DNA of 64,000 nucleotides from RHKX01 sp963823565 (lineage in GTDB: Bacteria > Actinomycetota > Thermoleophilia > Solirubrobacterales > 70-9): contig CAWGLR010000003.1 in assembly GCA_963823565.1 (NCBI GenBank), forward strand, positions 1 through 64,000. The letters run 5' to 3'. Position 1 is the first letter of the stretch; each line of letters opens with the position of its first letter. Shown one piece after another: positions 48,248 to 57,382 of the stretch. Both the position numbers and the translations under genes were made by a program. Under the pieces are notes generated by a model that saw only the letters and a program-made list of their open reading frames with translations, had not been told where the DNA came from and searched no databases.

Positions 48248-48357
48248 GGGCACGCCTGCCGACGTCCTCGTCGGCTCACGGCCAAGAGGCCGCTGCGCCT
48301 CCTGCGTCCTTGGCAGCCGCACCCTCAGGCCGCCGGGCTGCGGAGGCGCGGTGGTAG

Positions 48358-49065
48358 TTACCGGCCGAACCTGTCCGTGGACAGGTGGATCTGCTCGGGT
48401 AGGTGCGCGCGTGGGGGCGGGGCCGGATCGGCGACCACCGAGACGGTCTCCGCCACCGTGCGCGAGATCGTGTGCTTCCCGTCATCGGACTCGATGACGA
48501 CGTGCTCGTCGTCGGATTCGGCGACGGTGCCCTCCTTGCCGGTCTCGAGGCCGGCGTCGCGGAGGTAGTGCAGCAGCTCCTCGGCCTCGTTCTCGAAGCG
48601 GAGGATGCCGACCTTGGCGCCGACCTCGCAGTCGGCGAGAAGCGATCCGCGCACCCGCTCCTCGAGCACGATCGGGTGACCGTGCGGGCACGTCTTCGCG
48701 TCGCCGATCGCCGCCATCATCCGCTCCTCGAGGACCGGTGACATCGCATGCTCGAGGCGCTCGGCCTCCTCGTGCACCTCGTCCCAGGGGATGCCGAGGA
48801 CGTCGGTGAGGAAGCGCTCGATCAGGCGATGGCGGGTCACGATCGCCTTCGCGTGCTCGAGGCCCTCGGCGGTGAAGCTCAGCGACTTGTCGTTGGCTCG
48901 CTCGACGTAGCCATCCTTCTCCAGCCGCCCGATCATCTCGTGGACCGTGGGCGGGGACAGCTGCATCGCGCGGGCCACGTTGGCGCCGGTCATCGGCAGC
49001 TCCGCCTCCTGCAGCCAGAAGAGCGATTGGAGGTACTCCTCCTCTGCGACGGTTGCGTCGGCCAT
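48358..49065 (-). CDS. DtxR/MntR-family metal-dependent transcriptional regulator
   Basis: 235 residues. Winged helix MTGANVARAMQLSPPTVHEM/IGRLEKDGYVER at the start, then the dimerisation and metal domain HRLIERFLTDVLGIPWDEVH/EEAERLEHAMSP with Glu and His ligands, and a GNPHG-like turn TCPHGHPIV. The C-terminal SH3-like FeoA domain is present (GSLLADCEVGAKVGILRFEN). It binds Mn or Fe and represses metal-uptake genes. None is in the window. Confidence 0.9.
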   Translation of the reverse strand: MADATVAEEEYLQSLFWLQEAELPMTGANVARAMQLSPPTVHEMIGRLEKDGYVERANDKSLSFTAEGLEHAKAIVTRHRLIERFLTDVLGIPWDEVHEEAERLEHAMSPVLEERMMAAIGDAKTCPHGHPIVLEERVRGSLLADCEVGAKVGILRFENEAEELLHYLRDAGLETGKEGTVAESDDEHVVIESDDGKHTISRTVAETVSVVADPAPPPRAHLPEQIHLSTDRFGR

Positions 49066-49085
49066 CGCTCTGAGAGTATCCGCCG

Positions 49086-49877
49086 ATGGAGCTCGGCGGC
49101 GAGACCCGCGCGCTGATCACCGGAGCCTCGCGAGGGATCGGGCGTGAGCTGGCGCTGGCGCTCGACGCCCGCGGCGCCCGCCTCGGCCTCGTCGCCCGGC
49201 GGCGCGGTGACCTGGACGCGCTCGCCGAGCGGCTGCGCGGCGATCCCGTCCTACTCGCGTCCGACGTGTCCGAGCGCGCTCAGATCGAGCGCGCCGTCGG
49301 CGAGTTCGTCGCGCGGGCTGGGCGCCTGGACCTGCTCGTCGCCAATGCCGGTATCGCCCACTACGCCCCGTTCGCCGACATGGACGCGGCGCTGGCGGAG
49401 GAGATGGTCCGGGTCAACGCGCTCGGCACCGTGCTGACGGTCAAGGCGGGGCTCGATCCGATGCTCGAGCGCGGCCGCGGGCACGTGGTCGTCGTCTCCT
49501 CCGGCGCGGCGCTGCGGGCGTTCCCGGGGGCGGCCGTCTACGGCGGGACGAAAGCCGCGGGGGCGCAGTTCGCCGAGGCGCTGCGGCACGAGCTCTCCGG
49601 CACCGGAGTCGGGCTCACCACCGTCTACCCGGGCGAGGTCGAGACCGACCTGCACTCCCACCAGCGCGACCGCCTCCCCGACTGGCGCCGGGGCGACGAG
49701 GCGGTCGATCCGGCGCGCGTCGCCGCCGCGACGCTCGCCGCCGTGGAGCGGGACGAGCGGGCGGTCTTCGTCCCGCCCGCCGTCCGCCTCCTCGGGCTGC
49801 AGGGGATCGCGCCGCGCCTCCTCGACGGGCTGCTTCGCCGCGTGCGTGGCCCGAGCGCCGCTCCGCGCCGCGACTGA
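49086..49877 (+). CDS. Short-chain dehydrogenase/reductase
   Basis: 263 residues. Classic SDR: cofactor loop ITGASRGIGRELA (T-G-x3-G-x-G), LDLLVANAGIAHYAP (NAG), catalytic Ser in VVVSSGAALR and Tyr-x3-Lys in VYGGTKAAGAQFAE, then YPGEVETDL. Arg residues after the first strand (VARRRGDLD) indicate NADP preference. A C-terminal extension ends in a basic hydrophobic helix (LLGLQGIAPRLLDGLLRRVR), which may touch the membrane. Substrate unknown. Confidence 0.92.
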   Translation: MELGGETRALITGASRGIGRELALALDARGARLGLVARRRGDLDALAERLRGDPVLLASDVSERAQIERAVGEFVARAGRLDLLVANAGIAHYAPFADMDAALAEEMVRVNALGTVLTVKAGLDPMLERGRGHVVVVSSGAALRAFPGAAVYGGTKAAGAQFAEALRHELSGTGVGLTTVYPGEVETDLHSHQRDRLPDWRRGDEAVDPARVAAATLAAVERDERAVFVPPAVRLLGLQGIAPRLLDGLLRRVRGPSAAPRRD

Positions 49878-49951
49878 GGACTGGTCACACGGGCCGCGCG
49901 GTTGGCGCTAGCCTCGGGGCCGGGCGGGGAACCCAGAGGCGAGGAGCTCCC

Positions 49952-50725
49952 ATGATCAACCCGTTCACGCACCGCAAGATCCTCAAGAAGGGCATGCCCG
50001 GCACCGGCACGATCGTCGCGATGTCGATGCCGGAGGCGGGCGCGACGACCCAGAACATCGCGATGACCCTGCAGATCCAGGTGGAGGGCATGGCGCCCTA
50101 CGAGGTCGAGGACCAGTGGATGGTCAACCGCAAGCACACGCTCGGCTTCGGGCTCGCGCTGCCGGTCAAGGTCGACCGGGACAATCCGCAGAAGGTCGCG
50201 ATCGACTGGGACTCCGCCGAGTCGAACCAGGCCGCCGAGACCGCGGCCCGGCGCGCCGCGCTCGCCGCGCAGGGGCCGGTCGAGGGCGACGGCATCGCCG
50301 ACCCCCTCGCCGGCGGCGCGGCCGGCTTCGGCGCCATGTCGGGCATGGGAGCGATGGGGGCCCTCGGCGCGATGGGCGGCGCCTTCTCGGGCGGCAGCGC
50401 CCAGGAGCCCGTCCTCGACCTCCGCAACGACCCCGAGCTCCGCGAGAAGCTCGAGAAGGTCATCGGCCGCGAGCTCGTGCCGGGGACGCAGGAGCACCTC
50501 GACTTCAGCCAGGACCCGGTCCTCGCGGCGCAGGTGATGCAGACGATTGCCCAGCATCAGGCCGAGAAGCAGATGCAGGGCCTCTCCGGCGCGGGCGCGG
50601 CGGGCGTCGCGGGCGCGGGAGCCGGGGATCCGCTCGCGCAGCTCGAGCGCCTCGACGCGCTGCGCCAGAGCGGCGCGCTGTCGCAGGACGAGTTCGAGGA
50701 GCAGAAGAAGCGCCTGCTCGGCTAG
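49952..50725 (+). CDS. SHOCT-domain protein
   Basis: 257 residues. The N-terminal 85 residues (MINPFTHRKILKKGMPGTGT, NIAMTLQIQVEGMAPYEVED, KHTLGFGLALPVKVDRDNPQ) form a beta domain common upstream of SHOCT in actinobacteria. A Gly/Ala/Met-rich linker (GFGAMSGMGAMGALGAMGGA) follows. The last 30 residues are SHOCT (LAQLERLDALRQSGALSQDE FEEQKKRLLG), an oligomerisation helix pair. Probably cytoplasmic; function unknown. Confidence 0.82.
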   Translation: MINPFTHRKILKKGMPGTGTIVAMSMPEAGATTQNIAMTLQIQVEGMAPYEVEDQWMVNRKHTLGFGLALPVKVDRDNPQKVAIDWDSAESNQAAETAARRAALAAQGPVEGDGIADPLAGGAAGFGAMSGMGAMGALGAMGGAFSGGSAQEPVLDLRNDPELREKLEKVIGRELVPGTQEHLDFSQDPVLAAQVMQTIAQHQAEKQMQGLSGAGAAGVAGAGAGDPLAQLERLDALRQSGALSQDEFEEQKKRLLG

Positions 50726-50732
50726 GGGTGCT

Positions 50733-50770
50733 GGGGTCTCTCGGTCCACGATGATGGACTGAAAGACCCC
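50733..50770 (+). terminator. Terminator hairpin after the SHOCT gene
   Basis: GGGGTCT...GGTCCA pairs with TGGACT...AGACCCC around a CGATGA loop (50733-50770), interrupted by two mismatches. It lies 7 bases past the stop. Confidence 0.75.
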
Positions 50771-50818
50771 GGCAGAGGCTGATGAGCGTCTTCCTCGACG
50801 CATCGGTGCCCCGCTCGC

Positions 50819-51890
<1,072 letters not shown>

Positions 51891-51910
<20 letters not shown>

Positions 51911-52349
51911 CGGGCTCGCATTCGGCCAGCACCGCGGCGTCCTCGCCGAGGACTCGGTGCCCGCCCGGGTCTTCGCCGTCGCCGATCGCCCGCTCGATCG
52001 CGCCGCAGATCAGCCGCCCGGTCACCGCTCCCTCCTCGTCGTCGGGGAAGCCGGTCTCGGCCTCGACGACGCCGTCGTTCACGCGCAGGACCTCGACGCC
52101 GCCGGCGGCCTGGGGCAGGTTGTCGACGACCGGGGCGAGCTGGTCGGCCTGCTCCTGCGGCACCGACTCGAGGTCGAACCCCTGCTCGTAGACGCGCAGC
52201 TCGTCCTCGATCCGCCCGGCGAGCCGCTCGTCGGCGGCCGTCGTGGCCTCGACGCTCGTCTTCGGGTCCGACCCGTCCCCGCATGCGGCCAAGGTGACGG
52301 CGCAGAGCGCGGCGAGCGGGAGCGCGAGGATCGGGGCCCGGCGTGCGAT
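51891..52349 (-). CDS. Small lipoprotein with no canonical start codon
   Basis: The frame contains a full lipoprotein signal (IARRAPILALPLAALCAVTL then the lipobox LAAC) followed by about 130 acidic residues (VPQEQADQLAPVVDNLPQAA, EPDDANYP at the end). No ATG, GTG or TTG exists between the in-frame stop of the HAD gene (52361-52359) and the lipobox except the TTG inside it, which would destroy the signal. ATC at 52349 is the only placement giving an intact signal. It is either a rare AUC start, read-through from the HAD gene, or a mutated start. Confidence 0.6.
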
Positions 52350-52358
52350 GGGCCGACC

Positions 52359-53189
52359 CTACCCAGCGGTGGGGTGCGCGCCGGCGAGGGTTCCGACGAC
52401 CGCCTCGTACACGCCGTCGCCGTTGCGCCCCTCGGTGACCGTGACGTTCGAATGGGAGGCGAGGGCCGCGCGCAGCGCCTCGTCCCTCTCGGGGCCGTTG
52501 GCGACGCAGAAGAATCGGCCGACGTGCCGGGCGGCGCCGAGATCCTCGATCGAGTCGCCGGCGGCGATGCACTCCTCCGGCGCGTATCCCCGGGCCCGCA
52601 TGTGGGCGCCGACCGCCTTGCCCTTGCTCGCCCCTCCCGGGACGAGGTGGTAGGCGTGAGCGCGGTCGATCCCCTCCATCGGCCGGTTGATCGCGCCGTT
52701 GTCGAGGAAGCGCAGGTCGCGCCCCGCCTCGCCCTGCGCGGCGATGATCTCGTTGACCGCGTCGACGTCGACCTTGCCGCGGAACAGCAGCGAGAGGACG
52801 CGCTCGTCGTGCCAGGGCGCGTGCCACTCCAGCCGCCCGGCGAAGCGCTCGAACAGCAGGTCGGGCAGGCCCGAGGCGATGATCCGCTCCGCCGGGGTGC
52901 CCTCCTCGTCGGGGACCCAGTCCCCGGTCAGGTAGGTGCGCTCGTCGTCGATCACCATGCCGCAGCCGGCCTCGTAGATGTAGGAGGTCTGGGCGAAGAG
53001 CCGGGCGTCGGGGCGGACCTGCGCCTCGCGGCGGCCGGACATGATCACGACCTCGACCCCGGCCCGGTGACAGGCCTCGAAGGTCATGGCCTGGGCGCGG
53101 GAGAAGTTGCCCTCGGCGTCGCGGAAGAGTGAGCCGTTCTTTCCGAGCAGGGTGCCGTCGAGGTCGACGTAGAGGCAGCGGAGGGCCAT
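52359..53189 (-). CDS. HAD-IIB (Cof-type) phosphatase
   Basis: 276 residues from ATG 53189. Motif I LYVDLDGTLLGKNGSLF, motif II VVIMSGRRE, cap domain, motif III Lys in GGASKGKAVGAHM, motif IV ECIAAGDSIEDLGAARHVG. It is of the Cof/MPGP type, which hydrolyses sugar and cofactor phosphates. The start overlaps nothing but lies back-to-back with the cupin gene (19 bases). Its stop TAG is in frame with the lipoprotein that follows. Confidence 0.88.
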   Translation of the reverse strand: MALRCLYVDLDGTLLGKNGSLFRDAEGNFSRAQAMTFEACHRAGVEVVIMSGRREAQVRPDARLFAQTSYIYEAGCGMVIDDERTYLTGDWVPDEEGTPAERIIASGLPDLLFERFAGRLEWHAPWHDERVLSLLFRGKVDVDAVNEIIAAQGEAGRDLRFLDNGAINRPMEGIDRAHAYHLVPGGASKGKAVGAHMRARGYAPEECIAAGDSIEDLGAARHVGRFFCVANGPERDEALRAALASHSNVTVTEGRNGDGVYEAVVGTLAGAHPTAG

Positions 53190-53208
53190 GCGGGTACCGT
53201 ATTCGCCG

Positions 53209-53652
53209 ATGGCCCAGCCCGACCCGAACACGCTGGTCAACCCCTTCACCGGCCAGGTGATCCGGCTCGTCGAGCTGACCGGCGAGCACCTGGTGATGGA
53301 GAGCATCTACCAGGCAGGCGGCGCCCCCGCTCCCCCGCACTTCCACCCCGAGCAGGAGGAGCGGTTCGAGGTGATCGAGGGCGGCGTGCGGGCCAACGTC
53401 CGCGGCGAGGAACGAGTACTGCGCGCCGGTGACGAGCTCCTCGTGCCCGCCGGGACGATGCACGACTTCGGCGGCCTCGCGGACGAGAGCGGGACGGTGA
53501 TCTGGGAGGTGCGGCCGCCGCTGCGCACCTGGGAGTTCTTCCGGACGCTGTTCGGCGCGCTGCAGGAGACGGCCGCGGCGCAGCGCGAGGGCCGCGATCC
53601 CGAGACCTCCTTCGACTTCGCGGACTGGATCGACGTCTTCCGGACGGCCTGA
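53209..53652 (+). CDS. Cupin-domain protein
   Basis: 147 residues. Double cupin motif: APPHFHPEQEERFEVIEGG (metal His/His/Glu) and LLVPAGTMHDFGGLADES (third His). A small metal-binding beta-barrel with a C-terminal helical tail (LRTWEFFRTLFGALQETAAA). Substrate unknown. Confidence 0.88.
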   Translation: MAQPDPNTLVNPFTGQVIRLVELTGEHLVMESIYQAGGAPAPPHFHPEQEERFEVIEGGVRANVRGEERVLRAGDELLVPAGTMHDFGGLADESGTVIWEVRPPLRTWEFFRTLFGALQETAAAQREGRDPETSFDFADWIDVFRTA

Positions 53653-53662
53653 GGCCGCCGCG

Positions 53663-54526
53663 GTGCCGGCCTGGCGGCTCGCCGATCGCACCCTCGCGCC
53701 GAGCGACCCGATCGGCGCCGGGATCGTCAACGTCACCACCGACTCGATGTTCGAGGGCGCCCGCAGCGGCACGCCCGAGCGCGCGGTCGCCGACGGCGTC
53801 CGCCTCGCCGAGCTCGGCTTCGACATGCTCGACGTCGGCGCGGTCCCCGCTCGCTCGGGCCCGCCCGTCGCGCCGGAGGAGGAGGCAGCTCGGCTCGTCC
53901 CCGCGGTCGCCGGCCTCGCGGAGCGCTCCCGCGTGCCGGTCAGCGCCGACACCTTCGAGCCCGAGGTCGCCGCCGCCGCCGCCCGCGCCGGCGCGGCTGC
54001 GATCAACGACATCGGCGGCGGCGAGGACGCGATGCTCGAGGCGGTCGCCGAAGCGAGGTGCGGCTACGTGCTGATGCACATCGAGGGCCCGCCGCGGCGG
54101 GACCGGCCGGCGCCGCGTTACGACGACGTCGTCGAGCGCCTCAAGGAGTTCTTCGCCGGGCGGATCGAGCGCGCGGTGGAGCTCGGGATGGAGGCCGAGG
54201 CGATCGCGCTCGACCCCGGCCTCGACTTCGACCTGGCCGTCGACGACGACCTCGAGATCCTCCGCCGGCTCGGCGAGCTGCACTCGCTCGGCCGGCCGCT
54301 GTACGTGTCGCTCTCCCGCAAGGACTTCGTCGGCGCGGTGCTGGCCGGGTCGTGGGAGGACCGCGTCGGCGCGGCGGGACGAGGCGCCGGCACCATCGCC
54401 GCGGCCTCCCTCGCCGCCGCCGCGGGGGCTCAGATCCACCGCCTGCACGACATCTCCGCGCTCGATGCGGTGAGGGTCGCGGCGCGGATCGCCGCGGCCG
54501 CCCGGCCCGGCTCCCCGCTGGCGTAG
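53663..54526 (+). CDS. folP: Dihydropteroate synthase-like protein, divergent
   Basis: 287 residues from GTG. TIM-barrel pterin-binding fold: GIVNVTTDSMFEGARSGTPERAV replaces the canonical GILNVTPDSFSDGG; LDVGAVPARSGPP replaces DIGGESTRPGA; VSADTF, INDIGGG, YVLMHIEG (for MHM.G), LDPGLDFDL (for DPGIGF) and LSRKDFVGAVL (for SRKSFIG) are recognisable, as is RLHDISALD at the end. The core substrate residues survive but several are altered. It may make dihydropteroate from p-aminobenzoate, or be a related pterin-binding methyltransferase-type protein. Confidence 0.75.
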   Translation: MPAWRLADRTLAPSDPIGAGIVNVTTDSMFEGARSGTPERAVADGVRLAELGFDMLDVGAVPARSGPPVAPEEEAARLVPAVAGLAERSRVPVSADTFEPEVAAAAARAGAAAINDIGGGEDAMLEAVAEARCGYVLMHIEGPPRRDRPAPRYDDVVERLKEFFAGRIERAVELGMEAEAIALDPGLDFDLAVDDDLEILRRLGELHSLGRPLYVSLSRKDFVGAVLAGSWEDRVGAAGRGAGTIAAASLAAAAGAQIHRLHDISALDAVRVAARIAAAARPGSPLA

Positions 54527-54535
54527 CTTGAGGGG

Positions 54536-56857
54536 ATGGAAGCCGCCGAGTCTCTCGACCTGCCCTGGGCTTCGGCCGTCGACGAGGCGTGGCGGGCGGC
54601 GATCGACCCGGGGCGCCAGGACGGCCGCCTGGTCGCCGAAAGCATGGACCGCGAGGTCGGCGCGAACGAGGTGCCGCTGCCCGCGCAGCTGCACCCCGAG
54701 CTCCTCGCGGCCCTGGAGCGGGCGGGGATCCGCACCCTCTACGCACACCAGCTCGAGGCGCTGCGCGCGAGCGAGAGCGGCGACATCGTCGTCACCTCGG
54801 CGACCGCGTCGGGCAAGTCGCTCGCGTTCAACATGCCGGTGCTCGACGCGATCGCCCGCGACCCCCAGGGCGCCCGGGCGCTCTACCTCTACCCGACCAA
54901 GGCGCTCGCCCAGGACCAGGCGCGCAAGCTCTTCGAGATCGCTCCCGGCGGCTTGCGACACGCGATCTACGACGGCGACACCCCGCGGGAGGAGCGCCCG
55001 GCGATCCGCCGCCGCTCGAACCTGATCCTCACCAACCCCGACATGGTCCACGTCAGCCTGCTCCCCCATCACAAGCGCTGGGCGGAGTTCATCGCGAAGC
55101 TGCGCTACGTCATCGTCGACGAGGCGCACGTCTACCGCGGCGTCTTCGGCTCCCACGTCGCCAACGTCCTGCGGCGGCTGCGGCGGGTCGGCCGGATCTA
55201 CGGGGCCGAGCCGCGGTTCATCCTCACCTCGGCGACGATCGCCAACCCCGAGGAGCTGGCCGAGCGCCTGGTCGGCACCGACTTCCGGCTGATCGACTCC
55301 GACGGCGCGCCGAAGGCGGGGCGGCGGATCGCGATGTGGAACCCGCCGCTGCTCGACCGCGCCACCGGCAAGCGCCGCTCGCTGCTCTCGGAGTCCGCCG
55401 GCATGCTGGCCGACCTCGTCGAGTCCGGCGCGCGGACGATCTGCTTCGTCGGCAGCCGCCGCGGCGTCGAGCTGATCCAGAAGTTCACCCGGGAGACGCT
55501 CGAGCGGAGGGGGCGCGACGACCTCGCCGCGCGCATCGCTCCCTACCGCGCCGGCTACACGCCGCAGCAGCGCCGCGAGATCGAGGCGCGGCTCTCCTCC
55601 GGCGACCTGCTCGCGGTCGTCGCCACCAACGCGCTCGAGCTCGGGATCGACATCGGCGAGCTCGACGCGGCGATCTGCGCCGGGTTTCCCGGCACCGTCG
55701 CGAGCCTGCGGCAGATGTGGGGGCGGGCCGGCCGCCGCCGCGACGGCCTCGCGATCTACATGGCCGGCATCGACGGCCTCGACCAGTTCTTCTGCCGGCA
55801 CCCGGAGGAGTTCCTCGGCCGCCCGGTCGAGGCGGCGATCCTCGACCATCGCAACGAGCGGATCCAGTCCGCCCACCTTCTCGCCGCCTCCTACGAGGCG
55901 CCGCTCGGGCGGGAGGGCGACGACGAGATCCTCGGCGACGGCTGGCGCGACCGGGCCGAGGCGCTGGCCGGCGCCGGGTACCTGCGCCCGGCTCGCGGGG
56001 GCGGGTACGCGGTCCGGAGCCAGGGGCTGCACGCCGGCGGGATCAGCCTGCGCTCGGCCTCGGCCGACTCGGTGACGGTGGTCGACGCGAGCTCCGGCGA
56101 GCTGCTCGGGACGGTGGAGGCGGAACGCGCCTTCTCGACCGTCCACCCCGGTGCGATCTACATGCACCTCGGCCGCTCCTACGAGGTCGCCGAGCTGGAC
56201 GTCGACTCCCGCCGCGCGATCGTCAAGCCCTTCGACGGCGATTGGTACACGCAGCCGCGGGAGGAGACCGAGGTGTTCATCGAGCGCATCGAGGCGAAGC
56301 GCGGCGCGCTCGGCGCCGAGCTGTTCTTCGGCTCGATCTCGGTGACCAAGCAGGTCCTCGCCTTCGAGCGCAAGCGGATCGGCGACGACGGCGATGCCGA
56401 GGGCTTCGACTTCGTCACCCTCGACCTTCCCGAGCAGAGCTTTCCGACGAAGGGCCTCTGGTACGTGCTGCCGGAGTCGATGACCGGCCCGGCCGCCCTC
56501 CCCGGAGAGACGCTGCTCGGCGCCCTCCACGCCTCCGAGCACAGCCAGATCGCCGTCCTGCCGCTGCTCGCGATGTGCGACCGCTGGGACATCGGCGGCC
56601 TCTCGACCAACGTCCACCCGCAGACCGGCCGGCCGACGATCTTCATCTACGACGGCCACCCCGGCGGGGTCGGCATCTCCCGCCGCGGGTTCGACGAGTT
56701 CGAGCGCCTGGTCGGCGACGCCGCGCGCCTGGTCGGCGAGTGCCCCTGCCAGGAGGGCTGCCCCTCCTGCGTGCAGAGCCCGAAGTGCGGCAACCTCAAC
56801 GACCACCTGCACAAGGCCGGATCGATCCAGCTGATGGGGGCGATGCTCGAGAGCTGA
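54536..56857 (+). CDS. MrfA/Hrq1-like DEAD/DEAH-box helicase with DUF1998
   Basis: 773 residues. Helicase motifs: TSATASGKSLAFNMPVLDAI (I), YPTKALAQDQARK (Ia), TNPDMVHVSLLP, VDEAHVYRGVFGSH (II), LTSATIANP (III), and C-terminal lobe ATNALELGIDIGELDAAICA (V) and MWGRAGRRRDG (VI). The C-terminal DUF1998 domain ends with four cysteines CPCQEGCPSCVQSPKC, the zinc site of MrfA-type enzymes. MrfA and Hrq1 are 3'-5' helicases; MrfA helps remove mitomycin crosslinks independently of UvrABC, and needs MrfB, a nuclease not seen here. Confidence 0.93.
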   Translation: MEAAESLDLPWASAVDEAWRAAIDPGRQDGRLVAESMDREVGANEVPLPAQLHPELLAALERAGIRTLYAHQLEALRASESGDIVVTSATASGKSLAFNMPVLDAIARDPQGARALYLYPTKALAQDQARKLFEIAPGGLRHAIYDGDTPREERPAIRRRSNLILTNPDMVHVSLLPHHKRWAEFIAKLRYVIVDEAHVYRGVFGSHVANVLRRLRRVGRIYGAEPRFILTSATIANPEELAERLVGTDFRLIDSDGAPKAGRRIAMWNPPLLDRATGKRRSLLSESAGMLADLVESGARTICFVGSRRGVELIQKFTRETLERRGRDDLAARIAPYRAGYTPQQRREIEARLSSGDLLAVVATNALELGIDIGELDAAICAGFPGTVASLRQMWGRAGRRRDGLAIYMAGIDGLDQFFCRHPEEFLGRPVEAAILDHRNERIQSAHLLAASYEAPLGREGDDEILGDGWRDRAEALAGAGYLRPARGGGYAVRSQGLHAGGISLRSASADSVTVVDASSGELLGTVEAERAFSTVHPGAIYMHLGRSYEVAELDVDSRRAIVKPFDGDWYTQPREETEVFIERIEAKRGALGAELFFGSISVTKQVLAFERKRIGDDGDAEGFDFVTLDLPEQSFPTKGLWYVLPESMTGPAALPGETLLGALHASEHSQIAVLPLLAMCDRWDIGGLSTNVHPQTGRPTIFIYDGHPGGVGISRRGFDEFERLVGDAARLVGECPCQEGCPSCVQSPKCGNLNDHLHKAGSIQLMGAMLES

Positions 56858-56869
56858 GCGCCGCGGTCG

Positions 56870-57229
56870 TCAGGTGCCGACGCGGTACCACCAGCTCGTC
56901 GATCGCTCCGGCGCTTGGTAGGGCGGGTCGTCACCCCACCAGCCGCGCCAGCTCTCGTCCCACTCGCCGCGGATCGGCCCGAACATGTTGCGGCCCATGA
57001 CGTAGGCGCCACGCGGCTGGAGCAGGCTGTCGCGCATCGCCTCGTCCGCCGGGTTGTCGGGCTCGATGTGCCACCTATGAAGCTCCATCCCGCGGAGGCC
57101 CAGCGGGTTGTCGCGGCTCTGGTCGGGTCCGGCGACGAAGCCGTCGAGCGACATCGACATGTGGCAGGGGGTCTCGGGCACGGTGAATGTGCAATCTTGC
57201 CACTCGAAGGGAAGTAGCTCCCAGCGCAT
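56870..57229 (-). pseudogene. Truncated DHFR/RibD-C-like reductase
   Basis: The frame reads CHMSMSLDGFVAGPDQSRDN, GAYVMGRNMFGP and RGEWDESWRGWWGDDPPYQAP, the N-terminal two-thirds of a common dihydrofolate-reductase-family protein of about 190 residues. The C-terminal NADPH-binding part is missing, the last residues (ERSTSWWYRVGT) are foreign, and the N-terminal 20 residues are not the normal start. A remnant, probably not functional. Confidence 0.75.
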
Positions 57230-57334
57230 CCGTCGTCAGCACGGCCTCACCTTTGAGTCCCGGCGATGCAGCCTCGGCATGAGAACGCCGCGGCCGAGCA
57301 AAACCTTCATCTGTTCGACCAGATGGAGGTACCG

Positions 57335-57382
57335 ATGGATGCCCACCGACCGACGCGCCGCCGCAACGAGGTGACCGCCTGA
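57335..57382 (+). CDS. Possible leader peptide upstream of the TerC gene
   Basis: A 15-codon frame (MDAHRPTRRRNEVTA) from ATG 57335 has GGAGG 4-5 bases upstream and ends in TGA whose last base is the first of the terC-like ATG (TGATG). It also exists with an ATG 12 bases earlier. Strong ribosome binding plus tight overlap suggests coupling of translation of the downstream gene, which lacks its own clear site. Alternatively the true start of the TerC gene is simply coupled by chance. Confidence 0.35.
   Translation: MDAHRPTRRRNEVTA

Noticed and set aside
53246..56812. A 1,188-codon minus-strand frame antisense to the cupin, folP and helicase genes
   Set aside because: Its translation is Arg/Val/Asp/Gly-rich shadow sequence; the plus-strand genes carry clear family motifs.
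57230..57381. yybP-ykoY manganese riboswitch before the TerC gene
   Set aside because: The leader is short, and I could not find the conserved loops of that riboswitch.
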